Below are positions 1-4,294 of a stretch of 7,682 nucleotides of DNA, in pieces. Under the pieces are notes generated by a model. The model had not been told where the DNA came from. It did not search any database and saw only the letters and a program-made list of their open reading frames with translations. Made by a program: the position numbers and the translations under genes. The stretch lies in assembly GCA_947476855.1 (NCBI GenBank), contig CANJSR010000233.1, positions 1 through 7,682 on the forward strand, read 5' to 3'. This DNA is from Acetobacteraceae bacterium. GTDB taxonomy: Bacteria > Pseudomonadota > Alphaproteobacteria > Acetobacterales > Acetobacteraceae. Position 1 is the first letter of the stretch, and every line of letters starts with the position of its first letter.

Positions 1-730
1 GAACGCCGGCCATGATGGCATCCCCCACCGCACCCCGATCATCGCCATCGAAATGAGCACGGGGATGTATGCCTTCACCGCCGTCAGCGCCGCCCTGTTC
101 GCCCGCCAGACCCAACCCCACGGCCGGCATATCGAGGCCAGCCTGATGCAGGCCGCCGCCGGGTTGCAGATCATCCGCATGATGGGCTCCTACCTCGATG
201 GCGGCACGCCACGCCCGGTCAGCCCGCCCTCCGGCGTCTACCAGACCCAGGACGGCTGGATTCAGATCACCGTCGTCCGCACCTTTGAGTGGGAGGCCTA
301 TTGCAAGGCCTTCGACCTGACCGCCTTCGGCGCGGACGAACGCTTCAAAACGTCCGACGGCCGCCTGGCGCACGCCGAGGAACTGGAGTCCGAACTGCGC
401 CCTTTGCTGCGGTCCCAACCCACCCAGTACTGGTCCGCCAGGCTGGGGGCAAACCGGGTCATGCATGAAACCCTGAACAGCTACACCGACTTCCTGAAAC
501 AGCCCCATGTCGGCGAAAGCGGCGCGGTCGCCTGGGTCAATCACCCGCACATGCCCCAGCCCATCCCGATGGCCAACCTGATCGGCCTGCCCCCGTTCGA
601 GGACGGGACACCCCGGGCAACCGCGCCCTCCAAGGGCCAGCACAGCGTGGCGATCATGCGCGAACACGGCTACTCCGACGCCGAGATCGCCGACCTCACC
701 GGCCGCGGCGTCCTGGTGCAAGGGACCTGA
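1..730 (+). CDS. CaiB/BaiF (family III) CoA-transferase, C-terminal part
   Basis: The reading frame is open from base 2 to the TGA at 728-730, giving 242 residues with the 5' end outside the window. The fragment matches the C-terminal part of family III CoA-transferases, which move CoA between carboxylic acids in the cytoplasm. The diagnostic stretch is EMSTGMYAFTAVSAAL, followed by GRHIEASLMQAAAGLQ (the family's D/E-x-SL block), the SGVYQTQDGWIQI strand and the C-terminal EHGYSDAEIADL helix. Family members are about 400 residues long, so roughly 150 codons are missing. In this family the catalytic Asp sits in a D-x-x-T-G context; here that place is read as Glu (codon 50-52), whereas the paralogue at 7144 has Asp. 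Substrates cannot be told from sequence. The next gene begins 4 bp after the stop, which suggests co-transcription. Family assignment is firm; activity is uncertain. Confidence 0.93.
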   Translation, partial: NAGHDGIPHRTPIIAIEMSTGMYAFTAVSAALFARQTQPHGRHIEASLMQAAAGLQIIRMMGSYLDGGTPRPVSPPSGVYQTQDGWIQITVVRTFEWEAYCKAFDLTAFGADERFKTSDGRLAHAEELESELRPLLRSQPTQYWSARLGANRVMHETLNSYTDFLKQPHVGESGAVAWVNHPHMPQPIPMANLIGLPPFEDGTPRATAPSKGQHSVAIMREHGYSDAEIADLTGRGVLVQGT

Positions 731-734
731 CCCG

Positions 735-1346
735 ATGCCCCGGATCGTCACCTACACGGACTACAAAAGCCCCTACGCCTATCTGGCGAAGGACCCGACC
801 TACGACCTCGCCCGAGATTTTGGGATCGAGGTCGAATGGCGGCCCTATATCCTCGACATCCCGTCCTATCTCGGTTCCGCCCGCCTGGACGCCGAGGGGA
901 ACGTCATCGAGCAGGACCGCAACGGCCATCAATGGCGACGGGTGCGCTACAGCTACATGGATTGCCGCCGCCAGGCCCGGAAGCGCGGGCTGGTGATCCT
1001 GGGGACCCGCAAGATCTGGGACTCAGCCCTCGCCGCCGCCGGGATGCTGTTCGCGCAACGGGCCGGCGCCGATGTGTTCCGCGCCTATAACGACACGGTG
1101 TTCGAACGCTTCTGGAAGCGTGACCTGGATATCGAGGACCCCGCCGTCCTGGCCAGCGTGCTGCGGGGCTGCGGAGCGCCTGGTGGGTTTGAGAGCGAGG
1201 CCGCCACGCTGCGGGAAGATGTCGCCGCCATCTCCCGCGCCGCCGAGGACACCGGCGTGTTCGGCGTGCCCAGCTATGTCATCGATGGAGAGTTGTTCTG
1301 GGGGAGGGAGCACATCGAGGATGTTCGGGCCATGCTCGGGGGGTGA
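735..1346 (+). CDS. 2-hydroxychromene-2-carboxylate isomerase-like protein (DsbA/kappa-GST fold)
   Basis: This 203-residue cytoplasmic protein has no signal peptide. It fits the HCCA isomerase/DsbA-like thioredoxin-fold family, whose best-known members use glutathione to isomerise a ring-cleavage product in naphthalene degradation. Evidence at the N-terminus is the beta strand and turn RIVTYTDYKSPYAYLA (residues 3-18), where Ser12-Pro13 occupies the place of the redox CxxC of DsbA, as in HCCA isomerases. An all-helical insert follows, and near the C-terminus is GVPSYVIDGELFWGREHI (177-194), with the cis-Pro loop at Pro179. There is no CxxC, so disulfide oxidoreductase activity is unlikely. 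The start lies 4 bp after the preceding CoA-transferase stop, and no strong Shine-Dalgarno site is visible, which suggests translational coupling. Pairing with a CoA-transferase hints at aromatic or acyl-CoA catabolism, but the substrate is unknown. Many family members act outside naphthalene metabolism. Confidence 0.9.
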   Translation: MPRIVTYTDYKSPYAYLAKDPTYDLARDFGIEVEWRPYILDIPSYLGSARLDAEGNVIEQDRNGHQWRRVRYSYMDCRRQARKRGLVILGTRKIWDSALAAAGMLFAQRAGADVFRAYNDTVFERFWKRDLDIEDPAVLASVLRGCGAPGGFESEAATLREDVAAISRAAEDTGVFGVPSYVIDGELFWGREHIEDVRAMLGG

Positions 1347-1360
1347 TCGCCTAAGCCCCT

Positions 1361-1386
1361 CGGAAGGGTCCTGGTCCGGACTTCCG
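1361..1386 (+). terminator. Possible hairpin terminator after the isomerase gene
   Basis: Fourteen bases after the isomerase stop, CGGAAG (1361-1366) pairs with CTTCCG (1381-1386). An inner TCC (1369-1371) pairs with GGA (1378-1380), leaving a 2-nt bulge and a 6-nt loop. Only a short T-poor tail follows, so this is not a classical intrinsic terminator. It could equally be an accidental hairpin, or it may act together with the larger inverted repeat just downstream. Confidence 0.3.
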
Positions 1387-1390
1387 TTCG

Positions 1391-1511
1391 GATTCATAGC
1401 ACGGAGAAGCGGGGAGAACGTCACGAAGGAAAGGCATACGGGGGCACGGACCGGCCTCCAAAGACCTCCGCCGTCCTTCGTGACGTCCTCCCTGCTTCTC
1501 CGTGCTGAATC
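1391..1511. repeat. Long imperfect inverted repeat (MITE-like or dispersed palindromic element)
   Basis: The arm at 1398-1430 is the reverse complement of 1474-1506 at 31 of 33 positions. The match continues outward as GATTC (1391-1395) and GAATC (1507-1511), with a 2-nt bulge on the left. The loop, 1431-1473, is 43 nt. Each arm contains degenerate units of about 10 nt related to CACGGAGAAG, GGGGAGAACG and TCACGAAGGA, and a further GCACGGA lies in the loop at 1444-1450. No transposase and no clear target duplication flank it. It sits between two convergent genes, so it could fold in transcripts from either strand and act as a terminator. From general knowledge, similar CACGGAG/CACGAAGG-type palindromes are scattered in many GC-rich genomes. 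Copy number here cannot be judged from one window. Confidence 0.85.
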
Positions 1512-1564
1512 GCGGTGCCCGCTTCAAACCGGAACCAACCTCCGATCCCCGATCACCTCCACCC

Positions 1565-2053
1565 TCACTGAAACCAGGTCTTGCGCCCCACCCCGAACCC
1601 GCCTGCCGCCGTGGCGAGCTTCCGCAACTCCACCCGCGGGATTTCGACGGTCGCCGAGGCACCGCAATCACGCTCCCCATCCGCCGTCCGTCCGCCGGCC
1701 CAGTGCAGGCGGAAACGGGCCGGGTCGCCGAACAGCCTCTGCTCCACCACCAGGCTGCCGCCGGTCTGGGCCATCACCGATGAATTGAGCAAGCAATGCG
1801 GGATTGCCCCCGCCACCGGATCGACCCGCCAGACCGGCACCGCGACCCGGAACATGTCCCGGTCCGGCGCGCCCGCTGGAAACACCACCATGTCGCCCAC
1901 CGCCGGACGCAACCCGTCCCGGTGCAGCATATGCGCGGCGCCGAGGAAGGACAGGAAGATCAGGGGCAGCATCGCGAAGGCGGGCAGCCAGGCGGACAGG
2001 TCACGCCTGCCCTGGCCTTCTTCGTCCTCGCGCCGGTCGTCCTGTGGTCCCAT
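1565..2053 (-). CDS. Unrecognised single-pass membrane protein with extracytoplasmic domain
   Basis: I do not recognise this 162-residue protein. The first 21 residues are strongly charged (MGPQDDRREDEEGQGRRD...). They are followed by one hydrophobic segment at about residues 22-42 (AWLPAFAMLPLIFLSFLGAA) and then about 120 residues of mixed beta-like sequence. This predicts an N-in anchor with an extracytoplasmic domain. The domain contains VGDMVVFPAG (52-61) and two cysteines, Cys87 and Cys130, which could form a disulfide. I chose the ATG at 2053 over the upstream ATG at 2119 because the latter would put a 20-bp palindrome and a candidate promoter inside the coding region. Neither start has a strong Shine-Dalgarno site. 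The gene converges on the isomerase gene and diverges from the LLM oxidoreductase. Coding is supported by an open frame with coherent membrane-protein composition; function is unknown. Confidence 0.7.
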   Translation of the reverse strand: MGPQDDRREDEEGQGRRDLSAWLPAFAMLPLIFLSFLGAAHMLHRDGLRPAVGDMVVFPAGAPDRDMFRVAVPVWRVDPVAGAIPHCLLNSSVMAQTGGSLVVEQRLFGDPARFRLHWAGGRTADGERDCGASATVEIPRVELRKLATAAGGFGVGRKTWFQ

Positions 2054-2087
2054 GGGTCTGGTCTTTCGCCCGCCCGTCAATGTCTGA

Positions 2088-2116
2088 ACGCTACCGCACG
2101 ATATTGTGCGGTGCAA
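2088..2116 (-). promoter_or_regulatory. Palindromic operator-like site within a candidate promoter
   Basis: The 20-bp sequence accgcacgatattgtgcggt (2093-2112) is self-complementary at 18 of 20 positions. On the minus strand it fills the 17-bp spacer between a weak -35-like TTGCAC (2116-2111) and a weak -10-like TAGCGT (2093-2088). Transcription from there would start about 28 nt before the ATG at 2053. The palindrome is clearly visible. The promoter boxes match consensus at only about 3 of 6 positions each and are an inference. A dimeric regulator bound here could also affect the divergent LLM gene. Confidence 0.45.
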
Positions 2117-2146
2117 CATGATTGTCCCGCCGGGATCAAGGCCGCC

Positions 2147-2175
2147 TTCCCCATCCCGTCAACACCCGGGATAAT
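2147..2175 (+). promoter_or_regulatory. Candidate promoter of the LLM oxidoreductase gene
   Basis: A -10-like GATAAT (2170-2175, 5 of 6 to TATAAT) lies 17 bp after a weak TTCCCC (2147-2152, 3 of 6). Transcription would begin near 2182, just before the ribosome site AGGGGAG at 2184-2190. Only the -10 element is persuasive, and the resulting leader would be very short. Confidence 0.3.
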
Positions 2176-2195
2176 GATCCATCAGGGGAGATACA

Positions 2196-3140
2196 ATGAT
2201 GCAGTACGGCTTCGGCCTGCCGGTGCGCGGCGAACTGGCCACCCATGACGGAATCGTCGGCATGGCGCGGCGCGGAGAGGCGTTGGGCTATGTCTCGGCC
2301 ACCATGGCCGACCATGTGGTTTTTCCGGTCACCAGCGACTCACGCTACCCCTATGCGGCGGATGGCAGGCACCCGTCCTCGGGCGAGGCGATCGAACCCT
2401 TGAGCCTGATGGCCTTCGTCGCCGGCGGGACCACGACATTGCGCCTGGTCACCAGCGTGCTGATCCTGCCCTACCGCAACCCGGTGCTGACCGCGAAGAT
2501 GATCGCCACGATCGACGTCCTGTCCCGCGGCCGCATCACGCTGGGCATCGGCATCGGCTGGCTGCGGGAGGAGTTCGAGGCCTTGGGTGCGGCCGACTAC
2601 GACCGCCGCGGCGCGGTGACGGATGAGTATGTCGCGATCTTCAAGAAGCTCTGGAGCCCGGGGCCGGTCGAGCACCAGGGGACCTGGTATTCCTTCGCGC
2701 CGCTGCGCTGTGAGCCACTGCCCGTGCAGCAGCCGCATCCGCCGATCTGGGTGGGCGGGCATACAAAGGCCGCGATCCGGCGCGCCGCCCGCTATGCCGA
2801 TGGCTGGAACCCGTTGGGCACGGTCGAAACCGCCGAGATGCGGCCACCCGAGTTCCAGGCCATGCGCGATGAACTCAAGCGCCAGGCCGAGGGCTTCGGA
2901 CGCGACCCCGATTCCATCACGATCGCCTTCATCCCCCGCCTGCGCGAAACGCCGGCGCCGATCGCGGGGGCGGACCGGATGCCGTTCTCCGGCTCCGCCG
3001 ACCAGATCGTTGGCGATGTGGAGACGTATCGGCGGATGGGCGTCTCGCATCTCAGCTTCGACTTCCGCCGCCCGACGCTGACGGAGACGTTGGACCGGAT
3101 GGAATGGTTCAAGGAACGGGTGATGGCGGTGGCGGGATAA
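2196..3140 (+). CDS. LLM class (luciferase-like) flavin- or F420-dependent oxidoreductase
   Basis: This 314-residue cytoplasmic TIM-barrel protein belongs to the luciferase-like superfamily, most like the Rv2161c/TIGR03619-type subfamily. The order of landmarks is typical: MMQYGFGLPV at the first strand; EALGYVSATMADHVVFP (28-44); LRLVTSVLILPYRNPVLTAK (82-101); then IDVLSRGRITLGIGIGW (106-122) leading into EEFEALG; and PPIWVGGHTKAAIRRAARYA (182-201) followed by DGWNP. Such enzymes use reduced FMN or F420 to oxidise or reduce small organic substrates; the substrate here cannot be read from sequence. F420 is uncommon in alphaproteobacteria, so FMN is a real alternative. The start is supported by AGGGGAG at 2184-2190, 5 nt before the ATG; a second ATG follows immediately at 2199. 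It is probably a single-gene unit, with a 66-bp gap before the rhodanese gene. Confidence 0.92.
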   Translation: MMQYGFGLPVRGELATHDGIVGMARRGEALGYVSATMADHVVFPVTSDSRYPYAADGRHPSSGEAIEPLSLMAFVAGGTTTLRLVTSVLILPYRNPVLTAKMIATIDVLSRGRITLGIGIGWLREEFEALGAADYDRRGAVTDEYVAIFKKLWSPGPVEHQGTWYSFAPLRCEPLPVQQPHPPIWVGGHTKAAIRRAARYADGWNPLGTVETAEMRPPEFQAMRDELKRQAEGFGRDPDSITIAFIPRLRETPAPIAGADRMPFSGSADQIVGDVETYRRMGVSHLSFDFRRPTLTETLDRMEWFKERVMAVAG

Positions 3141-3167
3141 GCGGCGGGGTTCCGCGCCCCGAACCCA

Positions 3168-3176
3168 TGCTATACG
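3168..3176 (+). promoter_or_regulatory. Candidate extended -10 element upstream of the rhodanese gene
   Basis: TGCTATACG has the extended -10 form TG-n-TATAnn and lies about 30 nt before the rhodanese start. No matching -35 box is seen at 16-18 bp. The same CCATGCTAT string (3165-3173) recurs before the CoA-transferase gene at 7110-7118. This is weak evidence on its own. A small GC hairpin (CGGGG 3145-3149, CCCCG 3157-3161) precedes it and could end the LLM transcript, but no T-run follows. Confidence 0.28.
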
Positions 3177-3206
3177 CCCCAACCTCACGGAAAGGACCCA
3201 ACCCCC

Positions 3207-3566
3207 ATGGCCCTGCCCTTCGCCTCCCTATTCTCTAAGGCCGAGCAACCCGGCTGGCTCGATCCCGCCGAACTCGCCCCGCTGCTCGACGCCCCCTCCC
3301 CGCCCCTCCTCATCGACGTCCGATCCCCCGCCGAATTCACCGGTCCGCTCGGCCATATCGACGGGGCGGTGAACATCCCCCTCGATGAATTCGCCGCCCG
3401 CGCGGCCGAGGTGACCGGCGCCGACCGTCCTGTCATCCTCATCTGCCATACCGACCGCCGGTCCGCCGCCGCCTGCCAGCACCTGAAATCCCTGGGGCAG
3501 GAGCAGGCCGGCGTGCTGCGCGGCGGCATGACCGCCTGGACCCGCGCGGGGCTACCCACGGCCTGA
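3207..3566 (+). CDS. Single-domain rhodanese-like sulfurtransferase
   Basis: This 119-residue cytoplasmic protein consists of one rhodanese domain. Landmarks are LLIDVRSPAEFTGPLGHIDG (34-53), with the CH2A-type DVRSPAEF and GHIxGAVNIP motifs, then the active-site loop at Cys80 reading CHTDRRS, and the C-terminal LRGGMTAWTRAGLP (104-117). The loop has the six-residue C-x4-R size of sulfurtransferases, so a Cys80 persulfide intermediate is expected. Rhodaneses of this type move sulfane sulfur, for example from thiosulfate or persulfides to cyanide or other thiophilic acceptors; the physiological acceptor is not known. The start at 3207 is preceded by GGAAAGGA (3189-3196), a purine-rich ribosome site about 10 nt away. 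The next gene, a cupin, starts 78 bp downstream on the same strand and may be partly co-transcribed. Confidence 0.93.
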   Translation: MALPFASLFSKAEQPGWLDPAELAPLLDAPSPPLLIDVRSPAEFTGPLGHIDGAVNIPLDEFAARAAEVTGADRPVILICHTDRRSAAACQHLKSLGQEQAGVLRGGMTAWTRAGLPTA

Positions 3567-3568
3567 GC

Positions 3569-3597
3569 TTGGCCCAACCCCGCCGGCGCCCTAAGCT
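3569..3597 (+). promoter_or_regulatory. Candidate promoter of the cupin gene
   Basis: TTGGCC (3569-3574) and TAAGCT (3592-3597) are separated by 17 bp and lie just after the rhodanese stop. The -35 matches TTGACA at 4 of 6 positions and the -10 matches TATAAT at 3 of 6. Spacing and placement are right, and would give a leader of about 40 nt before the cupin ATG. The box scores are modest, so read-through from the rhodanese gene remains possible. Confidence 0.33.
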
Positions 3598-3644
3598 GTC
3601 CCCCAGGCCTCCGCCGATCCGGAGCCCGCAGTAGGGAGAACACC

Positions 3645-4061
3645 ATGAAAGTCATCCGCTCCTCCGACCGAGCGACCAAGGTCCAGCCGCCGACCAACTT
3701 CACCGGCACCGTCTTCGCCGATGAGGTCGTGGTCGGCACCAAGCCGTCCCACATGCGCGCGACGGTCGTCTCCTTCACCCCCGGCGGGCGCACCGCCTGG
3801 CACAGCCATCCGGTGGGGCAGACGCTGTATTGCCTCTCGGGCGCCGGCCGCGTGCAGAAGGCGGGCGAACCGGTGCAGGAAATCCGCGCCGGAGACACCG
3901 TGATCATCCCGCCGGGCGTGCGCCACTGGCACGGCGCGGCGCCGGACAAGCTGTTCGCCCACCTCGCGATGTCGGAAGTGACGCCCACCGGCGAAGGCAC
4001 CGACTGGTTCGAGCATGTGTCGGACGCCGAATACAACGCCAAGCCGGCGGCGATGACCTGA
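3645..4061 (+). CDS. Single-domain cupin protein, hydroxynitrile-lyase-like
   Basis: This 138-residue protein is a small beta-barrel cupin. Motif 1 is PGGRTAWHSHPVGQTLYCLS (46-65), with His53, His55 and Gln59 in place of the usual Glu. Motif 2 is PGVRHWHGAAP (90-100), with His94 and His96, and His106 lies in AHLAM. The RTAWHxHPxGQTL plus HWHGAAP pattern with a Gln ligand is, as I recall, the signature of the small manganese cupins that include the bacterial (R)-hydroxynitrile lyase of Granulicella tundricola, in which His53, His55, Gln59 and His94 bind the metal. Many relatives are annotated as carboxymuconolactone decarboxylase-associated cupins with no known reaction, so activity is an inference. 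AGGGAG at 3633-3638 supports the start, 6 nt before the ATG. A rhodanese gene lies immediately upstream. The stop codon lies inside a 15-bp duplication. Confidence 0.9.
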   Translation: MKVIRSSDRATKVQPPTNFTGTVFADEVVVGTKPSHMRATVVSFTPGGRTAWHSHPVGQTLYCLSGAGRVQKAGEPVQEIRAGDTVIIPPGVRHWHGAAPDKLFAHLAMSEVTPTGEGTDWFEHVSDAEYNAKPAAMT

Positions 4062-4089
4062 ACGCGGACGGGCCGCGATGACCTGAACG
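4050..4089 (+). repeat. 15-bp direct repeat spanning the cupin stop codon
   Basis: GCGATGACCTGAACG occurs exactly at 4050-4064 and again at 4075-4089, 25 bp apart. The first copy encodes the last residues and the TGA of the cupin; the second lies just outside it. It looks like a small local duplication and has no evident function. Confidence 0.8.
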
Positions 4090-4099
4090 GTCTCCACCA

Positions 4100-4187
4100 C
4101 GTCATGCTGGGCGCAGGCCCAGCACCCACGGCTTTCCCTGGTCCCGAACAGGAGGTCGTGGCCGACGGGCATGCGCCCACCATGACG
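4100..4187. repeat. 88-bp palindromic intergenic repeat (dispersed-repeat type)
   Basis: The ends form an inverted repeat: cgtcatgctgggcgc at 4100-4114 is matched by the reverse complement of 4173-4187 at 14 of 15 positions. Inside the left half is a perfect hairpin, TGCTGGGC (4105-4112) with GCCCAGCA (4117-4124) and a 4-nt loop. Near the right end GGGC (4167-4170) faces GCCC (4175-4178) across ATGC. The overall style, CGTCATG then a GC hairpin then CACGGCTTTCCC, resembles intergenic palindromic repeats common in Rhodospirillales and other alphaproteobacteria. That resemblance is from memory and copy number cannot be tested here. The minus-strand frame through it is open but is explained by the repeat. 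Confidence 0.65.
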
Positions 4188-4237
4188 GGTTAGCACCGTT
4201 CGAAGCGTCATTGGTCACGCCGCCGACGATGAAACGA

Positions 4238-4275
4238 AAGAAGGGCGGCGACCGAACTCGGCCGCCGCCCTTTTT
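4238..4275. terminator. Bidirectional intrinsic terminator between cupin and chemoreceptor genes
   Basis: AGGGCGGCGACCG (4242-4254) pairs with CGGCCGCCGCCCT (4259-4271) around an AACT loop, with one A-C mismatch at 4251/4262. On the plus strand it runs into TTTTT (4271-4275). On the minus strand the mismatch becomes a G-U pair and the tail reads CTTCTTTCGTTT. It lies 20 bases past the chemoreceptor stop, so it most likely ends that gene's transcript and also stops read-through from the cupin side. Confidence 0.85.
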
Positions 4276-4294
4276 CCTTCCCAGAACGACAGGA

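Noticed and set aside
1391..1511. CRISPR or toxin-antitoxin interpretation of the repeat-rich gap
   Set aside because: There is one inverted pair only, with no regularly spaced direct repeats, spacers or small ORF pair.
1796..2248. Plus-strand frames opposite 1565-2053
   Set aside because: They overlap the start of the LLM gene and are Arg/Pro/His-rich without structure. The minus-strand frame with a clean membrane segment is the better coding candidate.
2340..3188. 282-codon open frame on the minus strand
   Set aside because: It is antisense to the LLM oxidoreductase, and its composition is typical of a reverse-strand shadow.
3185..4183. 332-codon open frame on the minus strand
   Set aside because: It lies opposite the rhodanese and cupin genes, both of which have clear motifs and ribosome sites. 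The product has no recognisable domain.
3591..4211. 206-codon minus-strand frame beginning in the intergenic palindromic element
   Set aside because: Its N-terminus is just the translated 88-bp repeat, and the rest is antisense to the cupin. It may well be mis-annotated as a gene in related genomes.
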